From assembly GCF_000719115.1 (NCBI RefSeq), contig NZ_JOEA01000001.1, forward strand, positions 248,001 to 312,000: 64,000 nucleotides of DNA, written 5' to 3'. Every line of letters begins with the position of its first letter. Within the stretch, counting starts at the first letter, position 1. The notes under the pieces were generated by a model. It worked only from the letters and a program-made list of their open reading frames with translations, did no database searches and was not told where the DNA came from. The position numbers and the translations under genes were made by a program. Positions 18,192 through 27,371 of this stretch are shown here, piece by piece. Source of the DNA: Lentzea albidocapillata (GTDB lineage Bacteria > Actinomycetota > Actinomycetes > Mycobacteriales > Pseudonocardiaceae).

Positions 18192-18914
18192 CGCCCACAA
18201 CTGCGCGATCGCGTCGTGGTCGCCGACCACCTCGACCATCCGGTCGGGCAATCGCCCCCACAGCCAGCGGTACATCGTCATCGGGTCCGCGGACACCTGC
18301 GCGTCGGCGACGTGGGTGTCCTCCGGGTCGATCACACGCCACGCCGACGCGCCGCGCGGGCCGCAGCGCGTGAGCCACAGGTGGTCCTCGACCTGGATGG
18401 TGACGAGGCTGTCCCGCGACCCCCGCACCCCGAGCACGTCCAGCTTGTGCCCCAGCCACAACGTGAGCACCTCGTCGACGCCGTCGATCGCGACCTCGTC
18501 GTCGACGGCACCGACCTCCATGCCCGCGGCGCCCTGGACGTCCATGCGGTGCATCGTCGTCTCGTGCGCGAGCCGTCGCCGCCAGAACCCGTAGTTCTGC
18601 TGATCAGGCCACCACGTCGCGCACGGCTCGTCCTCGTCGTGCGCTTCGAGTTCCGCGATCACGGCGTCCGCGCCCGACCGCATGAACTCCAGCGAGTCCT
18701 CGCCGGGTTCCGGAAAGTCCGGCCATTCCCCGATTTCAGGCTCACGGCCGAGTCTGATCCACGCCAGCGCACCACGATAGCCGCCGCCGATGTGCCGCAC
18801 GGTCTCCCCGAGGTTCAGCCCGGGGCACGCGGGCACGCCCTTGTGCGGTGGCTGGCCGATCGCGGACATGACGAGCAATTCCGCTTCACGGCGCAGAACT
18901 TCCAGATGGTTCAC
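18168..18914 (-). CDS. Maleylpyruvate isomerase/DinB-like mycothiol-type protein
   Basis: A 248-residue protein of the TIGR03083-like actinobacterial group. An N-terminal four-helix DinB-type bundle with HETTMHRMDVQ-like metal/His motif is followed by a C-terminal SCP2-like domain. Members include mycothiol-dependent maleylpyruvate isomerases and many uncharacterised thiol-S-transferase-like proteins. Here GTG 18914 overlaps the stop of the upstream HEPN-type gene as GTGA, so the two are coupled and share the LexA-box promoter. The 3' end overlaps the convergent phosphatase gene by 24 bp. Confidence 0.82.
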   Translation of the reverse strand: MNHLEVLRREAELLVMSAIGQPPHKGVPACPGLNLGETVRHIGGGYRGALAWIRLGREPEIGEWPDFPEPGEDSLEFMRSGADAVIAELEAHDEDEPCATWWPDQQNYGFWRRRLAHETTMHRMDVQGAAGMEVGAVDDEVAIDGVDEVLTLWLGHKLDVLGVRGSRDSLVTIQVEDHLWLTRCGPRGASAWRVIDPEDTHVADAQVSADPMTMYRWLWGRLPDRMVEVVGDHDAIAQLWALLRLATK

Positions 18915-19330
18915 GGCTGCGCCTCGCTCATCACGCGGTCGACGAGCGCCACGAACAGATGGGTCTGGCGCACCAGGTCGTCTGCTGTGCGCGCGTTGAC
19001 GTGCCTGGTGATCCCCGCGAGCACGGCGGCCCGTGTGGACGACCAGGACGCGAAGAAAGCCGCCCACTCACTCATTTCCGGTGCCATCGCGGCGAGCAGC
19101 ACCCACGCGCTGGTCGGCCTCGACCGCCCGCGATGGGGCCGTCCACGTAAAGCGAGCACCGCTGCGGCAGCGCGCAACGCGGCGAGGTAAGCGGTCGCGA
19201 ACCGCTGCGGGGGCTCGGGCGTGCGCTCCGACTCGGCGAGCGAGTCGTGGGCCTGCCGCAGCAGGACGAGCGCGGACGCGGGTGGCAACGGGATGGGGAA
19301 GGCTGCCGGATTCGAAAGATCGGCTGTCAT
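18911..19330 (-). CDS. SAV_6107-type HEPN domain protein, SOS-linked
   Basis: A 139-residue all-helical protein that resembles the SAV_6107-type HEPN family of actinobacteria. HEPN proteins are often RNases or nucleotide-binding helpers, but no clear Rx4-6H motif is seen, so catalytic activity is doubtful. The start at ATG 19330 has a strong GAGGAGG ribosome site 5 nt upstream. A 15-bp hairpin (19388-19424) and a near-perfect LexA box (19437-19452) lie in the leader, so induction by DNA damage is likely. It is coupled to the next gene by a GTGA overlap. Confidence 0.78.
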   Translation of the reverse strand: MTADLSNPAAFPIPLPPASALVLLRQAHDSLAESERTPEPPQRFATAYLAALRAAAAVLALRGRPHRGRSRPTSAWVLLAAMAPEMSEWAAFFASWSSTRAAVLAGITRHVNARTADDLVRQTHLFVALVDRVMSEAQP

Positions 19331-19387
19331 CTCGGCCTCCTCGTGGCGTCGGTGAACGACGTCACCGCCGAGGGGAAGCCGGCGGCT

Positions 19388-19424
19388 CTCGGAGGTGGGG
19401 TGCTTCCCCCACCCCACCTCCGAG
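19388..19424 (-). terminator. Leader hairpin of the SOS-linked operon
   Basis: A perfect 15-bp stem (19388-19402 with 19410-19424) and 7-nt loop, between the LexA box and the HEPN start codon. It could be an attenuator or a terminator, and its arms contain GGAGG. Confidence 0.6.
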
Positions 19425-19436
19425 GCATGGTGAGAC

Positions 19437-19452
19437 TCGAACACATGTTCGA
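19437..19452 (-). promoter_or_regulatory. LexA (SOS) box
   Basis: TCGAACACATGTTCGA matches the actinobacterial LexA consensus with both half sites perfect. The dyad extends to 10-bp arms (19434-19455). It lies 107 bp before the HEPN start and also 82 bp before the divergent YbaK gene. Confidence 0.85.
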
Positions 19453-19533
19453 GTCATCCTCAGCGTAGCTGCCTGCCGATGGATTCCTCAACCCGGCCCA
19501 CCGCGTAGGCGCGAGTCGTGGTCTCATGGAGAC

Positions 19534-20022
19534 GTGAGTGCGCTCGAACACCCCGGAATCCGCAAGGTCGCGGAAGTCCTGCCGCCCGCCACCGCCGCAC
19601 GCATCGTCGTGCTGCCGGACGCCGTGCGGACCGCGGCGGCCGCGGCTGCGGCGGTAGGTGTGCAGGTAGGCGCGATCGCGAACAGCCTGGTGTTCGCCGC
19701 GGTACGCGGCGGCGAGGCGGCCCCGCTGCTGGTGCTGACGTCGGGCGCACACCGCGCGGACACGTCACTGGTCGCCGCACTCGTGGGCGCGGACGCCGTC
19801 AAGCGCGCCGATCCCGAGTTCGTCCGCGAGCACACGGGCCAGGTGATCGGCGGCGTGTCGCCGGTCGGGCACCCGGCGCCGATCGAGACCGTGGTGGACG
19901 AGTCGCTGTCCGGCTACGAGGAGATCTGGGCGGCCGCGGGCCATCCGCACGCCGTCTACCCCACGACCTTCGTCGATCTGGTGGCGCTGACGGGCGGACG
20001 CGTCGCGGCGGTGAAGGCATGA
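19534..20022 (+). CDS. YbaK/aminoacyl-tRNA deacylase family protein
   Basis: A 162-residue YbaK/EbsC-fold protein. The family removes mischarged amino acids from tRNA (for example Cys-tRNA-Pro). The conserved Lys-containing strand, GAIANSLVF, LLVLTSGAHRAD and the terminal GGVSPVGHP block are present. GTG 19534 is preceded by GGAGAC. The stop overlaps the start of the next gene (ATGA), so it forms an operon with the acetyltransferase. The plus-strand promoter would lie close to the LexA box, so SOS influence is possible but not shown. Confidence 0.88.
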   Translation: MSALEHPGIRKVAEVLPPATAARIVVLPDAVRTAAAAAAAVGVQVGAIANSLVFAAVRGGEAAPLLVLTSGAHRADTSLVAALVGADAVKRADPEFVREHTGQVIGGVSPVGHPAPIETVVDESLSGYEEIWAAAGHPHAVYPTTFVDLVALTGGRVAAVKA

Positions 20023-20579
20023 CGGCCTCGCCGCGCCTGGAGCGCATCGTCGAGATCACCGCCTCGGAACTGAACGAGCGGCTGGGCGAAGCCCTCGCGC
20101 TGTACGTGACGGCGATGAACTACCCGCCCGCCACCGTCGAGCAGCGCGCCCCGATGTGGCTCGCCCACATGATGCGCGAGGACTGGCGCTGCGTCGTCGC
20201 GCTGGGGGAGCACGACGAACTCGTCGGCATCGGCTACGGCTACCGCGGCGCGGCCGGGCAGTGGTGGCACGAGCAGGTGAGGCGCGGACTGATGCAGGTC
20301 TCGCCGCCCGCCGTCGTCGACAGCTGGCTCACCGACTACTTCGAGCTCACCGAACTGCACGTGCTGCCGCGCGCGCAGGGTCGTGGCCTCGGCGAGGAAC
20401 TGCTGCGCCGCCTGCTGGAAGGCGTGCGGTCCTCCTGTGTGCTGCTCTCCACGCCCGAAGGCCCGAGCAAGGCGTGGAAGCTCTACCGCCGCGTCGGCTT
20501 CGAGGACGTGCTGCGGCACTACCAGTTCACCGGCGACCCGCGCCCGTTCGCGGTCCTCGGCCGCAAGCTGCCAGTCTGA
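20019..20579 (+). CDS. GNAT family acetyltransferase
   Basis: A 186-residue GCN5-related N-acetyltransferase. Motif A for acetyl-CoA (LHVLPRAQGRGLGEELLRRLLEG, with the R/Q-x-x-G-x-G/A signature) is near residues 111-133, and LYRRVGFEDV is motif B. The acceptor is unknown; it could be a small amine or a protein. It overlaps the YbaK gene by 4 bp, so the two are translationally coupled. Downstream lies only a decayed methyltransferase. Confidence 0.88.
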   Translation: MTASPRLERIVEITASELNERLGEALALYVTAMNYPPATVEQRAPMWLAHMMREDWRCVVALGEHDELVGIGYGYRGAAGQWWHEQVRRGLMQVSPPAVVDSWLTDYFELTELHVLPRAQGRGLGEELLRRLLEGVRSSCVLLSTPEGPSKAWKLYRRVGFEDVLRHYQFTGDPRPFAVLGRKLPV

Positions 20580-20612
20580 CCCTTCGCTCCTGCGTGCCGT
20601 GTCGCGCCGCAG

Positions 20613-21057
20613 TCAGATGGCTTCCAGGACGAAGAACAGGAAGCTCAAGAAGGCCCCGGAGGGGAACCTCGCCATCTCGTCGGGGGAAGAGTTCGTGGGC
20701 TTCCGGCGCCGGGGGCGGTTCGCTGAAGGGCGTCGGTCAATTGCGTGCAGAGGCCTGTGCCAGCAGGTGAGCACGGCCTTCTGGCCGTTGAAGGTGTACT
20801 CGTCGGACTACTTGCTGGTCGCGAAGTAGTCGGCCTCGCGGTACTGCATCTTGAAGATGATGGGGTGGTTGACGACCGCGATCAGCCGGTCGCCGGGCTT
20901 CAGGACCCGTCGCAGCTCGCCCAGCGGTGCGGCCCAGTCCTCCAGGTAGTGCAGCACCAGGGCCGCGACGACATCGTCGAACGCGCCGTCGGGGTACGGC
21001 AGCGGGCCGGTTATGTGGTCGCAGAGGTGGTATGCCGCCAGGTCAAGCCGTCTTGGT
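20613..21057 (-). pseudogene. Decayed class I SAM-dependent methyltransferase (3' part)
   Basis: Read on the minus strand this stretch encodes the C-terminal half of a class I methyltransferase. [20 protein letters not shown] and [20 protein letters not shown] are followed by DYFATSK and an in-frame TAG (20808-20810), then SDEYTFNGQK. Further on, pieces in other frames (LTDAL; EPPPAPEAHELFP) and a last piece (DEMARFPSGAFLSFLFFVLE) show at least two frameshifts and a lost helix. The N-terminal SAM-binding half is missing at the GntR promoter side. It is therefore a truncated, multiply broken gene. Plus-strand ORFs across it are antisense shadows. Confidence 0.8.
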
Positions 21058-21079
21058 TGCGATCACCCGGCCTCGGCCC

Positions 21080-21085
21080 TACTCT
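21080..21085 (+). promoter_or_regulatory. Leaderless -10 box of the GntR gene (TACTCT)
   Basis: TACTCT ends 7 nt before ATG 21093. The operator-like dyad begins at the start codon, so bound repressor would cover the transcript start. Confidence 0.55.
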
Positions 21086-21090
21086 CGCCA

Positions 21091-21112
21091 ATATGCAATA
21101 TATTGGATATGG
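21091..21112. promoter_or_regulatory. GntR operator-like ATAT dyad copy 5
   Basis: ATATGCAATATATTGGATAT with a central CAATATATTG palindrome overlaps the start codon and first codons of the GntR gene. It is a probable autoregulatory operator of the FCD-type GntR protein. Confidence 0.6.
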
Positions 21113-21722
21113 GTCACTGAAGGAGCGGGCGGCGGCCGAGATCCGGTCGGCGATCGTGCGCGGCGATCTGGAGCCGGGTGCGCCCATCAAGGACATCGAA
21201 CTGGCGGAACGGCTGGGTCTGTCCCGCACTCCGGTGCGCGAGGCGCTCGCCACGCTGACCGACGAGGGGCTCGTCGAGACCAAGCCGCACGCGTACACCC
21301 GTGTCACCGCGCTCGAAGCGGAGCCCGTGCGCGACGCGCTCGTCGTCGTGCAGTCGATGCACTCCCTCGCGATCGGCTTGGCGGTGCCGAAGATGACGGC
21401 CGAGGACATCGCCGCGATGCGCGCCGCGAACAAGGCTTTCAAGAAGGCGCTCGACGCCGACGACGCTGCCGCCGCGCTGGCCGCCGACGACGAGTTCCAC
21501 GCCGTGGCCGTCCGCTGTTGCGACAACTTCGCGATCGCCGCGACCATCGACCGCTTCACCCCGCTGGTGCGCAGGATCGAGCACAGCCGTTTCTCCTCGC
21601 CGAACGCGCGGCATTCCGTGACGCAGCACCAGGAGATCATCGAGGCGTGCGAACAGCGAGACGAACTGCTCGCCACGACCCTGGTCGACCAGAACTGGAG
21701 CACCCTGAAGGAGGAACTGTGA
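21093..21722 (+). CDS. GntR family (FCD-type) transcriptional regulator
   Basis: A 209-residue regulator with an N-terminal winged HTH ([24 protein letters not shown] to [18 protein letters not shown], with the GntR signature [10 protein letters not shown]). An all-helical FCD ligand domain follows, with metal-type His residues in DDEFHAVAV and QHQEIIEA. It ends in a GTGA overlap with the ACC deaminase gene. It is therefore the likely local controller of that enzyme, with aminocyclopropane-carboxylate or a related amino acid as effector. The ATG is leaderless-type and lies in an operator-like dyad. Confidence 0.92.
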   Translation: MQYIGYGSLKERAAAEIRSAIVRGDLEPGAPIKDIELAERLGLSRTPVREALATLTDEGLVETKPHAYTRVTALEAEPVRDALVVVQSMHSLAIGLAVPKMTAEDIAAMRAANKAFKKALDADDAAAALAADDEFHAVAVRCCDNFAIAATIDRFTPLVRRIEHSRFSSPNARHSVTQHQEIIEACEQRDELLATTLVDQNWSTLKEEL

Positions 21723-22711
21723 ACAGATTCCCGCTTCTCTTCGGTCCCTCTCCGGTCCACCGCCTGGACCGCCTCACGGCCCACCTCGGCGGCGCCGCAG
21801 TCTGGGCGAAGCGCGAGGACTGCAACTCCGGCCTCGCCTACGGCGGCAACAAGACCCGCAAGCTCGAGTACCTCGTCGCGGACGCCCTGGCCACCGGCTG
21901 CGACACCCTCGTGTCGATCGGCGGCATCCAGTCCAACCACACCCGCCAGGTCGCGGCCGCCGCGGCCCGCGCCGGCCTGAAGGCCGTGCTGGTGCAGGAG
22001 AGCTGGGTCGAGTGGTCCGACGTCGGTAGCGACCGCGTGGGCAACATCCTGCTCAGCCGCATGATGGGAGCCGACGTCCGGCTGGTGAACGCCGAGTTCG
22101 GCATCGGCGTCAAACCAGCCTGGGAACAGGCGATCGACGAGGTCCGTGCGAACGGCGGCAAGCCCTACCCGATCCCCGCCGGTGCCTCCGACCACCCGCT
22201 GGGCGGCATGGGGTTCGCGAACTGGGCCGACGAGGTCCGCCAGCAGGAAGCCCAGCTCGGCGTCTTCTTCGACACCATCGTCGTCTGCTCCGTCACCGGC
22301 AGCACCCAGGCGGGCATGGTCGCCGGTTTCGCGAACGACACCAACCGCCGTGTGCTGGGCATCGACGCGTCCGCCAAACCCGCCGAGACCCTCGACCAGA
22401 TCACCCGCATCGCCCACAACACCGCGAAGCTCCGCGAGGTCACGGTGTCCGAAGAGGACATCCTCCTCGACGACCGCTTCCACGCCGGCACCTACGGCAT
22501 CGCCGACGAGTCCACACTGGAGGCCATGCGGCTCGGCGCCGGTCTGGAAGCGATGATCACCGACCCGGTCTACGAGGGGAAGTCCCTGGCAGGGCTCATC
22601 CACCTCGTGTCGTCGGGCGAGATCGACCGCGACTCCACGGTCCTCTACGCCCACCTCGGCGGACAGCCGGCGCTCAACGCCTACAGCTCGCTGTTCTCCA
22701 CCGGGAACTAG
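21719..22711 (+). CDS. acdS: 1-aminocyclopropane-1-carboxylate deaminase
   Basis: A 330-residue PLP-dependent fold-II enzyme that cleaves ACC, the ethylene precursor of plants, to 2-oxobutyrate and ammonia. The PLP lysine is in [12 protein letters not shown] (Lys45), the active-site Ser in [10 protein letters not shown]. Glu286 in DPVYEGKS and Leu313 in LYAHLGG are the residue pair that separates true ACC deaminases from D-cysteine desulfhydrases. GTG 21719 overlaps the GntR stop codon. The gene suggests association with plants or degradation of ACC in soil. Confidence 0.95.
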   Translation: MNRFPLLFGPSPVHRLDRLTAHLGGAAVWAKREDCNSGLAYGGNKTRKLEYLVADALATGCDTLVSIGGIQSNHTRQVAAAAARAGLKAVLVQESWVEWSDVGSDRVGNILLSRMMGADVRLVNAEFGIGVKPAWEQAIDEVRANGGKPYPIPAGASDHPLGGMGFANWADEVRQQEAQLGVFFDTIVVCSVTGSTQAGMVAGFANDTNRRVLGIDASAKPAETLDQITRIAHNTAKLREVTVSEEDILLDDRFHAGTYGIADESTLEAMRLGAGLEAMITDPVYEGKSLAGLIHLVSSGEIDRDSTVLYAHLGGQPALNAYSSLFSTGN

Positions 22712-22720
22712 GCGCAGTGC

Positions 22721-25700
22721 TCACGCCCGCAGCCGCAGTCCCTTCGGGGTGGCGCGGAAACCGGCCTCCTGCAGGACCACCGCCAGGTGCGAGGTGAGTG
22801 CGACCTCGCCATCGGCTCGCTGGACCGCCAGCTGGCCCAGCCAGCCGTCGCGGACGGCCCGGCTCAGGGCGTTCGCGGCGGTGCGCAGGGTCGGATCGTC
22901 GTCGGTGAACGACAGCAGCGACTTACCTCCTCTCTCCACGTAGAGCGCCGGGGTGCCGTCGACCAGCACCGCCAGCGCGCCGGCCTTGCGGGCCGGCCTG
23001 TGTTTGCCCTCGCCCAGCGGATCCGGCCACGCCAGAGCGGCTCCGTAGGGCTGGGCGGGGTCGGCCGCGGCGAGTACCACCGCGGCCTGGTCGGTCTGCG
23101 AGGGCTGACCAGGCGGGCGCGACAACGCCCGCAGGCGGTCCACCGCGCCTCGTGCCGCGAACTGGGCGGCGCCCAGCCCCTCGACGACGTAACCGCGGAT
23201 GACCTGGTTCGACTCCTCCATGGCCCGCAGCACCTTGTAGACGCCGCTGAACCCACCCGTCACGCGTTCCGTGTCGAGAGCACCCCGCGTCAGCACGCCG
23301 TGGCGTTCCAGGAAAGCCTCGGCACGCGCGTGCGCCCGGCGGGTCGGGTTGTCGGCCGGGGCCACCGCGAGAGACCACCGACCGGCGGCGGTCGGCGGAC
23401 CTGTGCGAGAAGGCATGTCGGGACGAGAACGCAGCCGGGCATAACGGCCACGTGGAGCACTGCGGCGAGGTTTGTGCGCCGCGCCGCCACCGGACACCAA
23501 CGCGCGCAACGGCGACAACGTGTCGTTCGTGATCAGCCCCGCCCACACCAGATCCCACAGCGTGCCGACGACTTCGGCGTCCGTGCACGTCACGGACAGC
23601 GAGGCCCGGTCGACCACCTGGCGGAAGAACAACGCCCCGCCGGACAAAGCCTCCAGGACCGCGGTGTGCAGCGGCGACTCTGGAATCGACTCCGGCACCA
23701 GGTCGGGCAGCAGCAGGTCGGCCACGTCGGCGGGGGCGAGCGCGATCCAGCCGTCGCCACCGGCCAGCGCGCCGCAGCCCGTCCACGTCACCTCGCCGGA
23801 CGCCGTCAGCTCGTCCAGCAACGCCGGGTAGTAACCGGGCAACCGGGACGGGAGCAGCAGAGATTCGAAGGCGCTCGCGGGAAGCGGTGCACCCGCGAGC
23901 TGTTCCACCACCGAGAACACGTCATCGACCGTCGGTGCCGTACGCAACCGCCTGCCCAGACCGTGCCACTGCGGCAGGAACCGGCCCAGCGCGGCCGGTT
24001 CGACCGGCTCCACCTCGGACCGCAGCCGGGCCAGCGAGGCCCGGCGCAGGCGGCGCAGCACGTCCGAGTCGCAGTACTCGGTGTGCGTGCCGCCGGGACG
24101 GAGCTCACCGCGCACCAACCGGCCCGTAGCCGCCATCCGTTCCAGCACGCCCGTCACCACGGCTACGCCCAGACCGAAGCGGGCAGCGGGTTCGGAGGCG
24201 GGGAACGGCCCGTGGGTGCGGGCGTAGCGGTTCAGCAGGTCGCCCAGCGGATCCGCCACCGGCTCGGTGAACGCCTCTGGCACGCCGACTGGAAGCGCGA
24301 CACCCAGCGCGTCACGGACCTTGCCCGCGTCCTCGATCGAGATGCTGCGTTCCTCGCCGGCGATCCGGACGCGGATCACCCGGCGCTCGGCCACCAGTTC
24401 GTCCAGCCACTCGCGGGGCACACCGCGTTCGAGCGCCTCCGCGTCGGAAAGATCCCCCAGGAACCGCAACAGGTCCGCGGTGTCCTCGGCGTGCCGCGGG
24501 CGGCGGTCCTCGGAGAGGCGTTGCAGGCTGCGTTCGACCTCGGCCACGATCTCCGGGTCGAGCAGCTCGCGGATCGCCTCCGAGCCGAGCAACTCCGCGA
24601 GCAGCGTCGAGTCGAGCGACAGCGCCGCCGCCCGCCGTTCCGCCAGCGGAGCGTCCATCTCGTAGAGGAACATGCCCACGTACCCGAAGAGCAGGCTGCG
24701 GGCGAACGGTGACGGCGACGGGGTCTCGACGTCGACCACGCGCACCTTGCGTGCGCGGACGTCCGACATCAGTTCCTTCAGGCCCGGCACGTCGTACACG
24801 TCCTGCAGGCACTCGCGCATCGCCTCCAGGACCACCGGGAAGCTCTCGTACTTCGAGGCGACCGACAGCAGCTGCGCCGACCGTTGCCGCTGCTGCCACA
24901 ACGGGGTGCGCCGGCGTGGATCGCGGCGGGGGAGCAGCAGCGAACGGGCCGCGCATTCGCGGAACCGGGCCGCGAACAACGCCGAGCCACCCACCTCAGC
25001 GACCACGATCTGCTCGACCTCGTCGGGGTCGAGCAGCACGTCCTCCGCGCCCGCCGTCACCTCCACGCCCTCGTAGTCCAGCGCGTCGGGCAACCGCAGC
25101 ACGATGCCGTCGTCGGAGTGCGCCGCCTGCACCTCGACACCGCGCTTCTCCCGCAGGCGGGCCGCGATCGCGAGCGCCCACGGCGCGTTGACCTGGGCAC
25201 CGAACGGGGAGTGCACGACGAGCCGCCAGTCGCCCAGCTCGTCGCGGAACCGTTCCACCAGAACGATCCTGTCGTTCGGGACGTGCCGCGTGGCCTCCCG
25301 CTGCTCGCCCAGGTACGCCAGCAGGTTGTCCGTCGCCCACTCGTCCAGACCGGCGGACGTGGCGCGTTCGCGCGCCGCCGAATCCTCCATCGTGGACACT
25401 TCGCGCAGGAACTTTCCCATCGCACGGCCGAGTTCGAGCGGACGCCCTGGAGCGTCGCCCTTCCAGAACGGCATCCGCGCGGGCTGACCCGGCGCGGGCA
25501 CCACGATCACCCGGTCGTGCGTGATGTCCTCGACCCGCCACGACGACGTGCCCAGCAGGAACGTGTCGCCGACCCGCGACTCGTAGACCATCTCCTCGTC
25601 GAGTTCGCCGACGCGCGAGCCGGGACCGTTCTCCGAGGCCGGCGTCATGACCGCGAACAGCCCCCGGTCGGGGATCGTGCCGCCGGAGGTGACCGCCAGC

Positions 25701-27262
25701 CGTTGCGAACCGGGCCGGCCGCGCAGCTCGGAGTTCACCCGGTCCCAGGTGATCCGAGGCCGCAGCTCGCCGAACTCCTCGGACGGATACCGGCCCGACA
25801 GCATGTCCAGCACCGCGTTCAGCGCCGACTCCGGCAGCCCGGCGAACGGCGCCGCCCGCCGCACCAGCGCCGTCAGCTCCTCGACCGTCCACGTCTCCAT
25901 CGCGACCATCGCGACGATGTGTTGCGCCAGCACGTCGAGCGGGTTGCGTGGGAACCGCACGGCCTCGATCGCGCCGTCCCGCATGCGTTCCGCCACCACC
26001 GCGCACGACACCAGGTCGCCGCGGAACTTCGGGAACATCACGCCCCGCGACACCGCGCCCACCTGGTGGCCTGCCCGGCCGACGCGCTGCAACCCGGACG
26101 CGACCGACGGCGGCGCCTCCACCTGCACCACCAGGTCGACCGCGCCCATGTCGATGCCGAGCTCCAGCGACGACGTCGCCACGACACAGGGCAACCGGCC
26201 CGACTTCAGGTCTTCTTCCACGGCCGTGCGCTGTTCTCGCGACATCGAACCGTGGTGCGCGCGAGCGACGGACGCGGTCTTCTGCACCGTCATGCCCGAC
26301 TGGCCGATGGCCTCGGCCGGGAACGACTCCAGCTCCGCGGCCTCTTCGGCGAGCTCGTTCAACCGCGCGGTCAGCCGTTCCGCGAGGCGCCGCGAGTTCG
26401 CGAAGACGATCGTCGACCGGTGCGCCCGCACCAGTTCCAGGATCCGTGCCTCGACCGACGGCCAGATGGAGGTGCGTTGCTCGGCTCCGGCGGCCGAACC
26501 CGACACCTCACCCGTCGGCTGGCCGAGCAGCGCCATGTCCGCGACCGGCACCTCCACCTCGACCTGGATGACCTTGGGCGTCTTCGGCTGCACCACCGAC
26601 ACCGGCCGCCCGCCGGACAGGAATGTGCTGATCTCCTCGACCGGCCGCACCGTCGCGGACAATCCGATCCGCTGCGCCGGCCGGTCGAGCAGCGCGTCCA
26701 GCCGTTCGAGTGACAACGCGAGGTGTGCGCCGCGCTTGGTGCCCGCCACCGCGTGCACCTCGTCGACGATCACCGTCTCCACGCCGCGCAGCGACTCGCG
26801 CGCCGACGACGTCAGCAGCAGGAACAACGACTCCGGTGTCGTCACCAGCACGTCCGGGGGAGTGCGCCCGAACGCCCTGCGTTCCTCCGGCGACGTGTCG
26901 CCCGTGCGCATGCCCACGGTGATGGACGGCTCGGTCAGGCCGAGCCGGTGCGCCGCCTGCCGGATGCCGGCCAGAGGGGCGCGCAGGTTTCGTTCGACGT
27001 CCACCGCCAGCGCTTTCAACGGCGAGACGTAAAGCACCCGGCACCGCCGTTTCGGCTCCGACGGCGTGGAGGAAGAAGCCAGCCTGTCCAGCGCCCACAG
27101 GAACGCGGCCAGCGTCTTGCCGGAGCCAGTCGGGGCGATGACCAGCGCGTGCTCGCCCGCCGCCGCGGCCGCCCACGCACCCGTCTGCGCCTGGGTTGGC
27201 GCGGCGAAGGCCCCGGCGAACCACTGCCTGGTCGCCGGTGAGAATGCCTCCATCACGTCCAT
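22721..27262 (-). CDS. lhr: Lhr superfamily 2 DNA helicase
   Basis: A large 3'-5' ATP-dependent DNA helicase of 1513 residues, the full length of the mycobacterial Lhr group. An N-terminal helicase core has Walker A APTGSGKT (43-50), DEVH box and motif VI QRVGRAGHQVG. A winged-helix and beta-barrel core follows, then a long C-terminal domain. Lhr is tied to DNA repair and is often damage-inducible in mycobacteria, but no LexA box is visible here. ATG 27262 (product MDVMEAFSPATRQWF) is chosen because CATGAT lies 7 nt upstream. It is convergent with acdS at a 9-bp gap. Confidence 0.95.
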   Translation of the reverse strand: MDVMEAFSPATRQWFAGAFAAPTQAQTGAWAAAAAGEHALVIAPTGSGKTLAAFLWALDRLASSSTPSEPKRRCRVLYVSPLKALAVDVERNLRAPLAGIRQAAHRLGLTEPSITVGMRTGDTSPEERRAFGRTPPDVLVTTPESLFLLLTSSARESLRGVETVIVDEVHAVAGTKRGAHLALSLERLDALLDRPAQRIGLSATVRPVEEISTFLSGGRPVSVVQPKTPKVIQVEVEVPVADMALLGQPTGEVSGSAAGAEQRTSIWPSVEARILELVRAHRSTIVFANSRRLAERLTARLNELAEEAAELESFPAEAIGQSGMTVQKTASVARAHHGSMSREQRTAVEEDLKSGRLPCVVATSSLELGIDMGAVDLVVQVEAPPSVASGLQRVGRAGHQVGAVSRGVMFPKFRGDLVSCAVVAERMRDGAIEAVRFPRNPLDVLAQHIVAMVAMETWTVEELTALVRRAAPFAGLPESALNAVLDMLSGRYPSEEFGELRPRITWDRVNSELRGRPGSQRLAVTSGGTIPDRGLFAVMTPASENGPGSRVGELDEEMVYESRVGDTFLLGTSSWRVEDITHDRVIVVPAPGQPARMPFWKGDAPGRPLELGRAMGKFLREVSTMEDSAARERATSAGLDEWATDNLLAYLGEQREATRHVPNDRIVLVERFRDELGDWRLVVHSPFGAQVNAPWALAIAARLREKRGVEVQAAHSDDGIVLRLPDALDYEGVEVTAGAEDVLLDPDEVEQIVVAEVGGSALFAARFRECAARSLLLPRRDPRRRTPLWQQRQRSAQLLSVASKYESFPVVLEAMRECLQDVYDVPGLKELMSDVRARKVRVVDVETPSPSPFARSLLFGYVGMFLYEMDAPLAERRAAALSLDSTLLAELLGSEAIRELLDPEIVAEVERSLQRLSEDRRPRHAEDTADLLRFLGDLSDAEALERGVPREWLDELVAERRVIRVRIAGEERSISIEDAGKVRDALGVALPVGVPEAFTEPVADPLGDLLNRYARTHGPFPASEPAARFGLGVAVVTGVLERMAATGRLVRGELRPGGTHTEYCDSDVLRRLRRASLARLRSEVEPVEPAALGRFLPQWHGLGRRLRTAPTVDDVFSVVEQLAGAPLPASAFESLLLPSRLPGYYPALLDELTASGEVTWTGCGALAGGDGWIALAPADVADLLLPDLVPESIPESPLHTAVLEALSGGALFFRQVVDRASLSVTCTDAEVVGTLWDLVWAGLITNDTLSPLRALVSGGGAAHKPRRSAPRGRYARLRSRPDMPSRTGPPTAAGRWSLAVAPADNPTRRAHARAEAFLERHGVLTRGALDTERVTGGFSGVYKVLRAMEESNQVIRGYVVEGLGAAQFAARGAVDRLRALSRPPGQPSQTDQAAVVLAAADPAQPYGAALAWPDPLGEGKHRPARKAGALAVLVDGTPALYVERGGKSLLSFTDDDPTLRTAANALSRAVRDGWLGQLAVQRADGEVALTSHLAVVLQEAGFRATPKGLRLRA

Positions 27263-27371
27263 GGCGACCATCATGACGCCGAGGTCCGACAATTTCTGAT
27301 TACGCAGGTCCGAGCATCCGCCGCAGCCCGCTGTGGCACGATCACCACGTACGTCCTGCGAGGGGAGCACG

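Noticed and set aside
19430..19460. tRNA-like TTCGAGTC sequence
   Set aside because: The GTTCGAGTC is one arm of the LexA dyad. No acceptor stem, D arm or anticodon arm can be folded.
20619..20829. Small plus-strand ORF starting MASRTKNRKLKK
   Set aside because: It is antisense to the methyltransferase pseudogene, whose own fragments explain the sequence.
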